A stretch of 64,000 nt of DNA from Micromonospora pisi (GCF_003633685.1 NZ_RBKT01000001.1:5394001-5458000); one strand, 5' to 3'. Shown: positions 1 to 9,575, counted from the first letter of the stretch. Program-made: numbers and translations. Notes: generated by a model from the sequence alone, not told the origin.

Positions 1-1
1 G

Positions 2-1057
2 CTGGCGGAGTTGGAACGGCTGGCGGACACCGACGGGCTCACCGTCGTGGACGCGGTCGTGCAGAGCCGTCCCCGACCCGACTCCGCCACCTACGTCGGC
101 GCCGGGAAGGTACAGGAGTTGACCGAGGCGGCCGAACGGGGCCACGCCGATCTGGTGATCGCCGACGGAGAGTTGACCCCCGGCCAGGTGCGCAACCTGG
201 AGGAACAGGTCGGGGTGCGGGTTGTCGACCGTACCGCGCTCATTCTGGACGTCTTCGCCGAACACGCCCGCACCAGCGAGGGACGCCTCCAGGTGGAGTT
301 GGCCCAGATCGCGTACCAGTTGCCCCGCCTGCGTGGCGACGGCCGAGGGCTTTCCCGGGTCGGTGGTGGCCGGGTCGCCGGCGGCGCCGGTATGGGCGTC
401 CGTGGCCCGGGTGAACAGCGCTTGGAGACGCAGCGGCGCCGGCTGCGGCAGCGGGCTTCCCGGCTGGGCGAGCGGGTGCGGGAGCTGTCCCGGCGACGGG
501 AGCAGACCCGTCGGCGCCGCACCCGCAACCGGGTGCCCTCCGTGGCGATCACCGGCTACACGAACGCGGGAAAGTCAGCCCTGCTCAACCGCCTGACCGG
601 GGCGGACGTTCTCGTCGAGGACGTACTCTTCGCCACCCTCGACCCGACGGTGCGCCGGATCAGGGTCGACGACATCGTCGCCACACTCGCCGACACCGTG
701 GGTTTCGTCCGCTACCTGCCCCACCAACTGGTCGACGCCTTCCGCTCGACGTTGGAGGAGGTCAGCAGGAGTGACCTGGCCGTACACGTGGTCGACGCCT
801 CGGCGCCGGACGCGGCGAACCAGATCGCCACGGTGCACGACGTGCTGCGTGAGATCGGTGCGGGGGATGTGCCGGAGCTCCTCGTGCTCAACAAGATCGA
901 CGTAGCACCGCAGGAGCAGTTGACCACCTTGCGACGGAGGTACCCCGACGCGCTGGCGGTGTCGGCGCTGACCGGGGCGGGCGTCGGCGAACTACGTACC
1001 GCGCTTGCCGCCCGGCTCAGGGAGGTCGGCACCGGGACACCGAGCCCGTCCAGGTGA
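2..1057 (+). CDS. hflX: GTPase HflX, 3' portion (start lies left of the window)
   Basis: HflX is a ribosome-associated GTPase that splits or rescues stalled 50S/70S particles under stress. The visible part carries the glycine-rich N-terminal HflX segment (the GRGLSRVGGGR and RGPGE stretches), then an Arg-rich helical linker, then the G domain with G1 GYTNAGKS, G3 DTVGF and G4 NKID. The frame is already open at base 2 with no in-frame ATG/GTG at the edge. A TTG at 11 exists, but the family is about 430-490 residues and only about 350 are present, so I read this as 5'-truncated by the window. The stop is followed 72 bp later by an unrelated flavoprotein gene. Family assignment is firm; the true start is unseen. 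Confidence 0.95.
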   Translation: MAELERLADTDGLTVVDAVVQSRPRPDSATYVGAGKVQELTEAAERGHADLVIADGELTPGQVRNLEEQVGVRVVDRTALILDVFAEHARTSEGRLQVELAQIAYQLPRLRGDGRGLSRVGGGRVAGGAGMGVRGPGEQRLETQRRRLRQRASRLGERVRELSRRREQTRRRRTRNRVPSVAITGYTNAGKSALLNRLTGADVLVEDVLFATLDPTVRRIRVDDIVATLADTVGFVRYLPHQLVDAFRSTLEEVSRSDLAVHVVDASAPDAANQIATVHDVLREIGAGDVPELLVLNKIDVAPQEQLTTLRRRYPDALAVSALTGAGVGELRTALAARLREVGTGTPSPSR

Positions 1058-1129
1058 CCCTCCGTCGACGCCTCCCGCCGAGAACCGGTCCGGGGCGGTT
1101 CGCTCCCCACAATTGGGGAAGGTAGCGCC

Positions 1130-2686
1130 GTGGACAGCAGGCGGGCCGGCGGAACCGGTGGGGCAGGGCACGGGGCGGCCACGGCGGGCGGACCGGCGGG
1201 GACGGGCCAGGACGACCGGGAGTCGGTCGTCGTGGTCGGTGCCGGACCGGCCGGGTTGACCGCCGCGCTGATGCTGATCCGGGCGGGCTACCGGCCCCTG
1301 GTGCTCGAGGCCAGTGGCGAGGTGGGCGGAATCAGCCGGACCGTGGAGCGCGACGGATGGCGTTTCGACCTGGGCGGCCATCGTTTCTTCACCAAGGTCG
1401 ACGAGGTACGCGAACTGTGGCACGAGATCCTGCCGGAACAGGATTTCCTGAGCCGACCCCGGATGAGCCGCATCCTGTACCAGGGCCGCCTGTACGACTA
1501 CCCGCTCAAGCCGATGAACGCGCTACGTAACCTCGGACTGCTGGAGGCGATGCGGTGCGTCGGCTCGTACGGGTGGGTGCGGATCCGTCCGCCGCGTGAT
1601 CAGAGCACCTTCGAAGGCTGGGTCAGCGCCCGGTTCGGCCGGCGCCTGTACGGCATGTTCTTCAAGACGTACACCGAGAAGGTGTGGGGCGTGCCGGGCA
1701 ACCAGATCCAGGCGGACTGGGCGGCACAGCGGATCAAGAACCTGTCACTGGGGGGCGCGGTACGCGAGGCGCTGCGCCCGTCCAAACTGCGGCGGGGCCG
1801 GCAGGAGATCACCACGCTCATCGACGAGTTCGAGTACCCGCGCCTCGGTCCGGGCATGATGTGGCAGCGGGCCCGGGAGTTGGTCGAGGCCGGCGGAGGC
1901 GAGGTGCGCCTGCACCGCCCGGTGCGCGACATCCGCCGGGCCGGCGGACGGGTCACCGGGTTGACGGTCTCCCACGACGGCAAGCCCGAGTTCATCGCGT
2001 GTGACCGTCTGATCTCGTCCATGCCACTGACCGAACTCGTCCTGATGATGGACCCGCCGGCAGAGGTCGAGCGGGCCGCCCGGGGGCTGAGCTACCGCGA
2101 CTTCCTGACGGTCGCACTCGTGCTGCCGGTCCAGGACGTGTTCCCGGACAACTGGATCTACGTGCACACGCCGGGCGTACGGGTGGGGCGGGTGCAGAAC
2201 TTCGGCTCCTGGTCGCCGTACCTGGTGAAGGACGGCTACACCTGCCTCGGACTGGAGTACTTCGTCAACGAGGGCGACGACCTGTGGCAGACCCCGGACG
2301 CGGACCTGATCGCACTTGCCGCCCGGGAGCTGACCAGTCTCGGCCTGGTCGAGGGCGAGGTGGAGGCCGGGTACGTCGTCCGGGTCCCGAAGGCGTACCC
2401 GGTCTACGACGCCGGGTACGCCGAGCACGTCGAGGTGCTGCGGCGCTGGCTGGAGCGGGTGGCCCCGAACGTCTACCCGGTCGGGCGCAACGGCATGCAC
2501 AAGTACAACAACCAGGACCACTCGATGCTGACCGCGATGCTGGCGGTCGAGAACATCACCGGCGCGGACCACGACCTGTGGTCGGTCAACGTGGAGTCCG
2601 ACTACCACGAGCAGAAGGCCGAGGCGTCCAGCGGAGGCGGCCGGGCGGCACCGACGTTCGCGGAGGCGTCCCAGGGTGGGCGATGA
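1130..2686 (+). CDS. NAD(P)/FAD-dependent oxidoreductase (protoporphyrinogen oxidase / UDP-galactopyranose mutase-like)
   Basis: A 518-residue flavoprotein. After a Gly/Ala-rich leader of about 30 residues comes the FAD-binding Rossmann motif GAGPAG (residues 37-42), followed by the E-x-x-GGxxRT-like segment (EASGEVGGISRT) and a GGHRFF motif, typical of the amine-oxidase/UDP-galactopyranose-mutase superfamily. No signal peptide is visible, so it should be cytosolic. The GTG start at 1130 sits just after a GGGGAAGG ribosome-binding site. Its stop overlaps the ATG of the next gene (ATGA, 2683-2686), so it is probably co-translated with a membrane glycosyltransferase. That suggests a role in making or modifying a sugar or lipid-linked substrate (inference). 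The exact substrate cannot be told from sequence. Confidence 0.85.
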   Translation: MDSRRAGGTGGAGHGAATAGGPAGTGQDDRESVVVVGAGPAGLTAALMLIRAGYRPLVLEASGEVGGISRTVERDGWRFDLGGHRFFTKVDEVRELWHEILPEQDFLSRPRMSRILYQGRLYDYPLKPMNALRNLGLLEAMRCVGSYGWVRIRPPRDQSTFEGWVSARFGRRLYGMFFKTYTEKVWGVPGNQIQADWAAQRIKNLSLGGAVREALRPSKLRRGRQEITTLIDEFEYPRLGPGMMWQRARELVEAGGGEVRLHRPVRDIRRAGGRVTGLTVSHDGKPEFIACDRLISSMPLTELVLMMDPPAEVERAARGLSYRDFLTVALVLPVQDVFPDNWIYVHTPGVRVGRVQNFGSWSPYLVKDGYTCLGLEYFVNEGDDLWQTPDADLIALAARELTSLGLVEGEVEAGYVVRVPKAYPVYDAGYAEHVEVLRRWLERVAPNVYPVGRNGMHKYNNQDHSMLTAMLAVENITGADHDLWSVNVESDYHEQKAEASSGGGRAAPTFAEASQGGR

Positions 2687-4149
2687 GCACGGCCAGCCCC
2701 TCACGGCGCCACCCCTGGCGCGCACACCCGGCGCTGGTCGTATCGGTCCTGCTGCTGCTGATCAGCGGAATCCTGCTGCGTTTCCTGGCGACCTCCCCGT
2801 TGTGGCTGGACGAGGCGCAGAGCGTCGCGATCAGTGAGCTGCCCCTTCCCCAGCTCTTCGACGCGTTACGTGCCGACGCCGCACCCCCGCTGTACTACCT
2901 GCTGCTGCACGGCTGGATCGGTCTTGTCGGCACCGGGGACTGGGCCGTACGCGCCCTGTCCGGCCTGTTCGCGGTCGCCGCGCTGCCGCTCTTCTACCTT
3001 CTGGCGAGACGCTCGGCGGCAGGACTGGCCACACTGGCGCTGGCAGCGGCGAACCCGTGGTTGGTGCGGTACGCCACCGAGGCCCGGCCGTACGCCCTGG
3101 AGGTGCTGCTGGTGCTGCTCGGGGTGCTCTGCCTCGAGCGGGTGTACCGACGGCCCGGACCAGCGCCTGCCGCACTCCTGGCCCTGGTCGTCGGGCTGCT
3201 GCTGCTGACCCACTACTGGTCGTTGTTCCTCTACCCGGTGGTCGGTCTCGGCCTGCTGGTGTCGCTGCTGCGAACCAGGTCCCGCGCGGCCGGCTGGAGC
3301 CTGGCCGGGCTCGCCGCCGGAGCCGTACTGTTCGTCCCCTGGCTGCCCAGCTTCCGGTATCAGGTCCAGCACACCGGCACCCCGTGGACCGGACGCAGCG
3401 GATCCCAGGTCCTCCTGCACCTGGTCGCCGAGTGGGGGACTGCCGGCCTGCGACCGCCGATCGTGCTGCTCCTGGTCACCTGGCCACTGACTGTCTGGGC
3501 CGCGCTCACCGGTGGGCGCCGTTCCCGACTGCTCGGCGCGGCTGGTGGCGCCACCCTCCTGCTCGCCTTCGGCGTGGCGTGGCTGACCGGGTCGGCGGTG
3601 GTCAGTCGCTACACCGCCGTCGTGGTGCCGCTGGCACTGCTCCTGCTCGGGACGGGTGCCGCGCTGCTTCCCCGGCGGTGGCCGGCCCTGATCGTCACCG
3701 GCCTGGCGCTGTCCTGGCTGGCGACGGACGCGGTCCTCGTGACCCGGCAACGTACCGACGCCGGACCCATCGCCGCGGTGCTCAACCGTCACCTCACCGA
3801 TGCCGACACGGTGATCTTCTGCCCCGATCAGCTCGGACCGGACATCGTCCGGCGGCTGCATGCCCACCCCCGGCTGCTCAGCTTTCCCCACCAGGACACC
3901 CCTGGCCGGCTCGACTGGATCGACTACAAGCAGCGGATCGAGAGCCAGGATCCCGTACGACTCGCCGAACAGGTCGCCGCTGGGCGCGACGGTGGAGCCG
4001 TCTGGCTGATCCCCCGCTACGGCTACCGGCCTTTCGGTGAGCGCTGCCAGCAGTTGGGCATCGCGCTGGAACGCGTACTCGGCCCCGCGCAGCAGTCGGA
4101 GGTGACCAGCCGAGGCGCCCGGGAGCCAATCTGGCGATGGGAGCGGTAG
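2683..4149 (+). CDS. Multi-pass membrane glycosyltransferase (family 39 / ArnT-PMT-like)
   Basis: A 488-residue integral membrane protein. The first membrane segment spans about residues 18-35 and is followed by the WLDEAQS motif (Asp43-Glu44). That acidic pair in the first extracytoplasmic loop is the catalytic signature of GT-C enzymes of the PMT/ArnT group, which use polyprenyl-phosphate sugars. About ten further hydrophobic segments follow, then a soluble C-terminal domain (about 370-488). The ATG overlaps the stop of the upstream flavoprotein gene by ATGA, which fixes the start and indicates translational coupling; a longer upstream frame is a shadow. Donor and acceptor are unknown. It may transfer a sugar onto a cell-envelope glycan or protein. 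Confidence 0.85.
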   Translation: MSTASPSRRHPWRAHPALVVSVLLLLISGILLRFLATSPLWLDEAQSVAISELPLPQLFDALRADAAPPLYYLLLHGWIGLVGTGDWAVRALSGLFAVAALPLFYLLARRSAAGLATLALAAANPWLVRYATEARPYALEVLLVLLGVLCLERVYRRPGPAPAALLALVVGLLLLTHYWSLFLYPVVGLGLLVSLLRTRSRAAGWSLAGLAAGAVLFVPWLPSFRYQVQHTGTPWTGRSGSQVLLHLVAEWGTAGLRPPIVLLLVTWPLTVWAALTGGRRSRLLGAAGGATLLLAFGVAWLTGSAVVSRYTAVVVPLALLLLGTGAALLPRRWPALIVTGLALSWLATDAVLVTRQRTDAGPIAAVLNRHLTDADTVIFCPDQLGPDIVRRLHAHPRLLSFPHQDTPGRLDWIDYKQRIESQDPVRLAEQVAAGRDGGAVWLIPRYGYRPFGERCQQLGIALERVLGPAQQSEVTSRGAREPIWRWER

Positions 4150-4310
4150 CAGGGGAAATCGCCGTCCGACCGGTCGATTGTCGGCTTCCCCACCGGGTTT
4201 CCGCGGTACCCCACCGGGTAGCCAACCAGCGCGTCGACGGCGGCCTTGTCGAACCGGGGACGTCTGTGGGCCTCGACCGGAACAGTCGACGGACATCAGG
4301 AGGAAGCGAC

Positions 4311-4886
4311 ATGACCACGATTCAGGAACAGGACGTGCTCGACCTGCTGCATGAGCAGCACAACCAGATCAAGGCCCTGTTCGGCCAGCTGAGTCGTGCC
4401 CAGGGGACGGAGAAACGAGAGCTGTTCGAGGATCTGGTCCGGCTGTTGGCGGTACACGAGAGCGCCGAGGAGATCGTGGTGCACCCACGGGCCGAGCGGA
4501 AGATCGAAGGCGGCGCGGATGTGGTGCAGAAGCGCAGACACGAGGAAGATCAGGCCAAGCGGGAGCTGTCGGCCCTGTACGACCTGGGCGTGGAGCACCC
4601 GGACTTCGATTCCCGGCTGTCCACGTTCGCCGACGCGGTGGTTGAGCACGCCAGCCGGGAGGAGTCGGAGGAGTTCCCGTCGTTGCGGCGGAATTCGTCG
4701 CCGGAGCAGTTGCGGCGGATGGCTGGCGCGTTGCGAGCGGCGGAGGCGATGGCTCCGACCCGTCCGCATCCGCACAGCGGTGAGTCCAGGACCGCCAATC
4801 TCGTCGCGGGCCCGCCGATGGCGTTGTTCGACCGGCTGCGCGACGCCGTACGTGACTGGCGTGAGTCGCACCGGGACCAGGACTGA
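4311..4886 (+). CDS. Hemerythrin HHE cation-binding domain protein
   Basis: A 191-residue cytosolic protein. The first about 140 residues form the four-helix HHE domain, with His/Glu ligands spaced as expected for a non-heme di-iron site: HEQHNQI near residue 14, the AVHESAEE segment, RRHEEDQAK, and VEHASREESEEFP. Such proteins bind oxygen, NO or peroxide, or act in iron handling. The start is chosen at ATG 4311 because a strong AGGAGG lies about 10 bp upstream; an in-frame extension to 4137 has no such site and overlaps the preceding gene. The tail (140-191) is basic and Pro-rich with no recognised domain. The downstream FAD/Rieske protein makes a redox-stress context likely (inference). Confidence 0.88.
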   Translation: MTTIQEQDVLDLLHEQHNQIKALFGQLSRAQGTEKRELFEDLVRLLAVHESAEEIVVHPRAERKIEGGADVVQKRRHEEDQAKRELSALYDLGVEHPDFDSRLSTFADAVVEHASREESEEFPSLRRNSSPEQLRRMAGALRAAEAMAPTRPHPHSGESRTANLVAGPPMALFDRLRDAVRDWRESHRDQD

Positions 4887-5000
4887 GCGACACCGGCGAT
4901 CCGTCGCCACGGCCACACCCGCCGCTGGTGCCTCGTCGACCAGTGCTCACCAGCCGATCGGGAAGGCGGGCGGCGAGCAGGCCGCTCGCCCTGAGCATGG

Positions 5001-6578
5001 GTGAACGACTATCTGGGTACAGCCGGACTTATGGCACCGGATTCGGGCGTGGCGGAGTCGTACTGGATGGACTCGACCGGTTCGACGTCGTTCCCGGCGT
5101 TGGCGGGGGACGTCGAGGTGGACGTCGCGGTGGTCGGCGGTGGTATCGCCGGCCTCTGTACGGCCTGGGAGTTGGTCAGGGCCGGCCTTCAGGTGGCGAT
5201 CTTCGAGGCTGACCGGGTCGCGAGTGGCGTGACCGGGTACACCACCGCGAAGCTGACCGCCCAGCATGGGCTGGTCTACGCGCATCTGCGGTCGAGTTTC
5301 GGCGCCGATGCGGCCCGCCAGTACGCCGCGTCCCAGCAGGACGCGATCGCCCACGTGGCGGAGATCGTGGCCGAACTGGACATCGAGTGTGACCTGGAGC
5401 GGCTGCCGGCCTTCACCTACCTGCCGCCGGAGTCGGACCCGGGGCAGATCGAGGCCGAGGTCGAGGCGGCGACAGCGGCGGGACTTCCGGCGTCGTTGGT
5501 CACCGAGACCGGGCTGCCGTACCGGATCGGCGCGGCGATCCGGGTCGAGCAGCAGGCACAGTTCCATCCGCGCCGGTACCTGCTCGCCCTGGCCTCGGAT
5601 CTCACCGCCCGAGGCGGTCAGATATTCGAACGGACCCGGATCGTCGGCCTGGACGAGGGAGAGCCGTGCCGGTTGACGAGCGAATCCGGTGCGACGGTGA
5701 CCGCGCGTGAGGTGGTGGTCGCCACCCACTACCCGATCTTCGATCGGGCGGCGCTCTTCACCCGCCTGGAGCCACGCCGTGAGTTGGTGGTGGCCGCGGT
5801 CATTGATCCCGACGACGACCCGGCCGGCATGTACGTGACGCCAGCGGAGAACACCCGGTCGGTTCGGACCGCTCCGTACGGTGAGGGTCGGCGCCTGTTG
5901 ATCGTCACGGGTGAGACCTTCAAGCCCGGGACTCCCGGCGTTGCCGACCGGTTGGCGACGTTGACCGACTGGACCAGCGAGAGGTTCCGGGTCGAGGCGT
6001 TCGCCTACCACTGGGCGGCGCAGGACAACATGACCACCGATCACGTGCCCCACGTCGGTCGACTGCATCCCGGTGCCGAGCATGTGTACGTGGCGACCGG
6101 CTTCAACGCCTGGGGAATGAGCAGCGCGGTGATGGCCAGCCGGTTACTGACCGGCCTGATCGGCGGGGATGTTCCACCGTGGGCGGCGCTCTACGACCCA
6201 CGTCGGGTCCATCCCACCGTCGAGGCGGGGAACTTCCTCAAGGCCAACATCGCCGTCGCGCGCCGGTTCGTCGGGGATCGGATCCGTCCCACCACCCACG
6301 CCGATTCGCCCGAGGACATCGCCCCCGGCAACGGCGCGATCGTCCGGATCTCCGGCGAGCGCTGCGCGGCGTACCGCGACGACGCGGGGGACCTGCACAC
6401 GGTCTCGGCAACGTGCACGCATCTGGGCTGCCTCGTGGCCTTCAACGAGGTGGAGAAAACCTGGGACTGTCCCTGTCACGGCTCCCGGTTCGGCACCGAC
6501 GGCACGGTGATCCAAGGACCGGCCACGAAGCCGCTGCGGCCACGGGAGCCGGACGGTCAGGAGTCCGGACGGACCTAG
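5001..6578 (+). CDS. FAD-dependent oxidoreductase with C-terminal Rieske [2Fe-2S] domain
   Basis: A 525-residue two-domain redox protein. Residues about 30-390 are a DadA/glycine-oxidase-type FAD domain with the dinucleotide motif GGGIAGLCTAWE and the late FAD segment TGFNAWGMS. Residues about 430-515 form a Rieske domain with both ligand boxes intact, CTHLGC and CPCHGS. The fold suggests electrons pass from an amine-like substrate through FAD to the iron-sulfur cluster, or the reverse. The GTG at 5001 is used; an in-frame ATG at 5031 is an equally plausible start because neither has a strong ribosome-binding site. The gene follows the hemerythrin gene by 114 bp on the same strand. Substrate unknown. 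Confidence 0.88.
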   Translation: MNDYLGTAGLMAPDSGVAESYWMDSTGSTSFPALAGDVEVDVAVVGGGIAGLCTAWELVRAGLQVAIFEADRVASGVTGYTTAKLTAQHGLVYAHLRSSFGADAARQYAASQQDAIAHVAEIVAELDIECDLERLPAFTYLPPESDPGQIEAEVEAATAAGLPASLVTETGLPYRIGAAIRVEQQAQFHPRRYLLALASDLTARGGQIFERTRIVGLDEGEPCRLTSESGATVTAREVVVATHYPIFDRAALFTRLEPRRELVVAAVIDPDDDPAGMYVTPAENTRSVRTAPYGEGRRLLIVTGETFKPGTPGVADRLATLTDWTSERFRVEAFAYHWAAQDNMTTDHVPHVGRLHPGAEHVYVATGFNAWGMSSAVMASRLLTGLIGGDVPPWAALYDPRRVHPTVEAGNFLKANIAVARRFVGDRIRPTTHADSPEDIAPGNGAIVRISGERCAAYRDDAGDLHTVSATCTHLGCLVAFNEVEKTWDCPCHGSRFGTDGTVIQGPATKPLRPREPDGQESGRT

Positions 6579-6663
6579 ACCGGTCCACCGACGACTGTCC
6601 AGGCAACTCGCCGTCGCGGGCGTGCCCACCTGGCTTCGTGACCCCCTCCCGGTCCCGGGCGAC

Positions 6664-7488
6664 TCAGCGGACCGATGTCTCGGCCACGGGGTGCGATGGT
6701 CTCGCGCGGCGTGTTCGTCGGCGGCCCCAGGCAGTGAAGACGGCAACCGCAAGGAGCAGCTCGGCCAGGTCACCGCCGTAGTACATGAGCTGTGCCGCGT
6801 CGCGCACGTTGCCGGGATCGAGGGCGGCACCGGGTGGCCAGTGGGATGCCCGGGCGTAGAGAAGCTTGGCGAGTACCGCGTGCGCGGCAGCGGCCAGGAC
6901 GAGCACCGAGAGCCGCACACTCAGGCTGGGCCGCCGAGGAGCCGGGTCCGGCCCGGCGGCGAACCAGGCGAACAGATATCCGGCGAGGAACAGGTGCACA
7001 TGTACGGCGATGTGCAGTGCCTCGTTCGTCCGGGCATGGACGTACAGCGGCGTCAGGTAGACCACGTAGAGGCCGCCGACGTTGAGCAGGAGCACGGTCA
7101 CCGGACGGCTCAGCAGATGCGACACCCGCGAACGGAGAAGGGACGTCACGCCCCGCCGGCCCCACCCCGGCAGGGTTCGCAGCGCCAGCGTCATCGGCGC
7201 GGCCAGCGTGAGCGCGAGCGGGGCGTACATTCCGACCAGCAGATGCTGCACCATGTGCGCCCGCACATCGTGGTGGGCGGCCGAAGCGACCACGGGAGAG
7301 AAGGCGACGGCCAGCAGCCCGGCACCGACGACGAACGAAGCGGCCCGGAGGGGACGCCATCCGGCCGTCGTACGCCGGGCCCGGCCGGCAGCGGCCAGGT
7401 AGCACCCGGTCAACACGACGACCGCGAAGATCGGCAGCCAACCCCGACCGCCGTCGCTCAGCGTGGAGTGGGCCAACCCGTCCGTCAT
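6664..7488 (-). CDS. ctaG: Cytochrome c oxidase assembly protein, CtaG/caa3 type
   Basis: A 274-residue polytopic membrane protein of the caa3_CtaG family. It shows about seven hydrophobic segments and the family's conserved histidines in AHHDVRAHMVQHLL, which in this family are thought to serve copper delivery to cytochrome oxidase. The start is ATG at 7488, which overlaps the stop of the upstream DUF2243 gene (ATGA); a longer frame to 7707 is antisense-like noise. The adjacent CtaG/DUF2243 pair is a known gene neighbourhood, supporting both calls. The final residues are Arg-rich and cytosolic. It converges on the FAD/Rieske gene with 85 bp between stops. Confidence 0.88.
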   Translation of the reverse strand: MTDGLAHSTLSDGGRGWLPIFAVVVLTGCYLAAAGRARRTTAGWRPLRAASFVVGAGLLAVAFSPVVASAAHHDVRAHMVQHLLVGMYAPLALTLAAPMTLALRTLPGWGRRGVTSLLRSRVSHLLSRPVTVLLLNVGGLYVVYLTPLYVHARTNEALHIAVHVHLFLAGYLFAWFAAGPDPAPRRPSLSVRLSVLVLAAAAHAVLAKLLYARASHWPPGAALDPGNVRDAAQLMYYGGDLAELLLAVAVFTAWGRRRTRRARPSHPVAETSVR

Positions 7489-7961
7489 CGGGCGTCCGAC
7501 GGCCGACGGGTACGGAGCGCGAGCAGGGCCCCGACGACGAGCAGTAGCGCGCCCGAGGCGATCCAGGCCACGTCGTACGGGACGATCTCCACGCCGTACC
7601 GGATCTGGTGCACACGCAGCACCTTGTGGTCGACAACGCCGTCGAAGAGCTGGAAACCGCCGAGCCCGAGGAACAGTCCCGCCCACGCCGACGCCGGCAC
7701 CAGCCAACCGTGGCGGCGCAGGTCGGCGAGGAGGAAGAAACCGGCGACCAACGCGACCAGCTCCGCGGCGTGCAGCAGCCCGTCGGAGACCAGACCCAGG
7801 GCGGGCGTGGACCGGTCATAGAAGTGGTGCCAGCGCAGGAGCTGATGGAAGACGATCTCGTCGACCGCCGCCATCACTCCTACGCCGATGAGCACCGTCG
7901 CCGCTGTCGAACGACCCCGTCGTCCACGGCCGGTCGGAGCCTTCGGCGCATCCGTCCTCAC
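7485..7961 (-). CDS. DUF2243 family membrane protein
   Basis: A 158-residue protein with four hydrophobic segments and the family's characteristic stretch DEIVFHQLLRWHHFYD, followed by a second His-containing motif (DHKVLRVHQIR). The conserved histidines hint at metal or heme binding, but the function of DUF2243 is not established. The GTG start at 7961 has AGGAAA about 6 bp upstream. It overlaps the downstream ctaG gene by 4 bp, so the two are co-translated and probably act together in respiratory oxidase or copper physiology (inference from context). The upstream 200 bp to the divergent glycosyltransferase gene must hold its promoter. Confidence 0.85.
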   Translation of the reverse strand: MRTDAPKAPTGRGRRGRSTAATVLIGVGVMAAVDEIVFHQLLRWHHFYDRSTPALGLVSDGLLHAAELVALVAGFFLLADLRRHGWLVPASAWAGLFLGLGGFQLFDGVVDHKVLRVHQIRYGVEIVPYDVAWIASGALLLVVGALLALRTRRPSDAR

Positions 7962-8164
7962 AGCGTTTCCTGTCGGTTCGCCCGTTTGCTGGACCGGCTC
8001 TTACCCCGTTTGTTCTGCCTCAAACCGGCCCCACAGCATGTGTCGAGCCAGGTGCGGACGGGTAGCCGCAGCACGGCTGACAACGTGACCAGCAAGGCGC
8101 CTCGAGGTGGCAACTCCCGAAGGAAAGTTGGCCCGATGGTTTCGTATTCGAACACCGGACCCGG

Positions 8165-9244
8165 GTGGCGGAGCGGGCGAGCGTCAGCGGCGCGACAGTG
8201 TTCGTTGCGCCCGCCGGTCCGGCCATGACCGGCGCGTCCGACCTGGACCAGGACGTGGAGTCGACGTCGGTCCGAGGCGATCCCGTCGCCCTGGATCTGG
8301 AGTACGTGCTGCCGGTCCGCTGGTCCGACGACGCCGAACTCGACGACCTGACCCGGTATCTGCGCTGGCTCGGTCGCCGGGTCGACGTGACGGTGGTCGA
8401 CGGGTCACCGCACGGGGTGTTCGCCCGGCACGCCGCCCACTGGCGCCCCCACGTGAGACACCTGAGACCCGATCCTGACCTGTGTTACGCCAACGGCAAG
8501 GTCAACGGGGTGAGTACCGGGCTGCGGCTGGCCCGACACGAGAGCGTGATCATCGCCGACGACGACGTCCGGTACGACGACGAGGCACTGCGCGAGATGC
8601 ATCGGCTACTCGGCCGGTCGGATCTGGTCCGGCCGCAGAACTTCTTCCACCCGCTACCCTGGCACGCCCGCTGGGACAGCGGCCGGACCCTGCTCAACCG
8701 GGCCATCGACGCGGACTACCCCGGCACCCTCGGCATCCGCCGGTCGACGTTCCTCGACATGGGTGGCTACGACGGCGACGTGCTGTTCGAGAACCTCGAA
8801 CTCATCCGCACCGTTCGTGGTCACGGCGGCGTCGACGTCTCCGATCCCGGCCTCTACGTGCGCCGGCTACCGCCGGACGTCCGCCGGTTCTGGTCCCAGC
8901 GGGTCCGACAGGCGTACGACGACCTGGCCCAGCCCGCCCGAATGGCACTCTTCCTGGCTGTCCTACCCGTGCTGGCCGGGCTGCTCGCCCGGGGCCGACG
9001 AGTTCCGTTGGCGGTGGCCGCAGCAGGCGTCATGGCACTTGCCGAGCGGGGCAGACGCCGAGCCGGCGGAGCGGCCGTCTACCCGTTCACCACGACGCTG
9101 TTCGCCCCGGCCTGGGTGCTGGAACGCGCGGTGTGCAGTTGGCTGGCGCTCGGCCTGCGATGCGGTCGGGGTGGAGCGTGGTACGCCGGCCGACGGATCC
9201 GGGTCGCCGCCCACAGCCAGCGTGCCCTCACCCGTCGGCGCTGA
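8165..9244 (+). CDS. Family 2 glycosyltransferase (GT-A fold)
   Basis: A 359-residue GT2-like enzyme. The nucleotide-sugar site is seen as VDGS (about residue 80) and the metal-binding triad IADDDV (about 130). An acceptor-side GGYDGDVLFENLELIR segment resembles the ED-containing motif of GT2 enzymes. The C-terminal part (about 250-310) has one or two hydrophobic segments and Arg-rich flanks, so it is probably membrane-attached with the catalytic domain in the cytosol. The start is uncertain: GTG 8165 is used, but ATG 8225 also fits, and neither has a strong ribosome-binding site. Its 3' end overlaps the convergent CDGSH gene by 17 bp. Donor and acceptor are unknown. Confidence 0.8.
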   Translation: MAERASVSGATVFVAPAGPAMTGASDLDQDVESTSVRGDPVALDLEYVLPVRWSDDAELDDLTRYLRWLGRRVDVTVVDGSPHGVFARHAAHWRPHVRHLRPDPDLCYANGKVNGVSTGLRLARHESVIIADDDVRYDDEALREMHRLLGRSDLVRPQNFFHPLPWHARWDSGRTLLNRAIDADYPGTLGIRRSTFLDMGGYDGDVLFENLELIRTVRGHGGVDVSDPGLYVRRLPPDVRRFWSQRVRQAYDDLAQPARMALFLAVLPVLAGLLARGRRVPLAVAAAGVMALAERGRRRAGGAAVYPFTTTLFAPAWVLERAVCSWLALGLRCGRGGAWYAGRRIRVAAHSQRALTRRR

Positions 9245-9575
9245 TTTCCGCGACGGTACCGGCCTCCCCGTACCGCTGACCATCGGGAGCCGGGTCAGGC
9301 CCGGCAGGCGCCCGGAAGCCGAGGGATTTGTGGGTGCCGTCGCAGAAGGGTTTGACCGCTGATCCCCCACATCGACACAGTGCGACCGTGTCTCGCCCGG
9401 GATCGATGACATCCCCGCCGGGGGTACGCAACTCGAAGTTCCCCCTGAGTAACAGGGGCCCGTCCTCGTACGAAGTGACCGTGGTGGACGGCTCGCCGCT
9501 GCCTGTGTGTGCCATGACCGGTAACTGCCCGGCAGGAGCACCCTGGTAACCCGCGGCGGCGAGCCGAACCGCCAC
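9228..9575 (-). CDS. CDGSH iron-sulfur domain protein
   Basis: A small protein (115 residues from GTG 9575, or 95 from the in-frame ATG at 9515, which gives the sequence beginning MAHTGSGEPS). It contains the mitoNEET-type cluster motif CRCGGSAVKPFCDGTH, whose three Cys and one His bind a redox-active [2Fe-2S] cluster; the following KSLGF is also typical. I keep the long form but consider the 9515 start as likely. It lies downstream of a three-gene membrane/helical-protein operon on the same strand, with 22 bp between genes, so it may be its fourth member. Cytosolic; probably electron transfer or redox sensing. Confidence 0.88.
   Translation of the reverse strand: MAVRLAAAGYQGAPAGQLPVMAHTGSGEPSTTVTSYEDGPLLLRGNFELRTPGGDVIDPGRDTVALCRCGGSAVKPFCDGTHKSLGFRAPAGPDPAPDGQRYGEAGTVAEISADG

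Noticed and set aside
4137-4310. N-terminal extension of the hemerythrin frame
   Set aside because: It overlaps the preceding gene, lacks a ribosome-binding site and has no similarity to the family, whereas ATG 4311 has AGGAGG.
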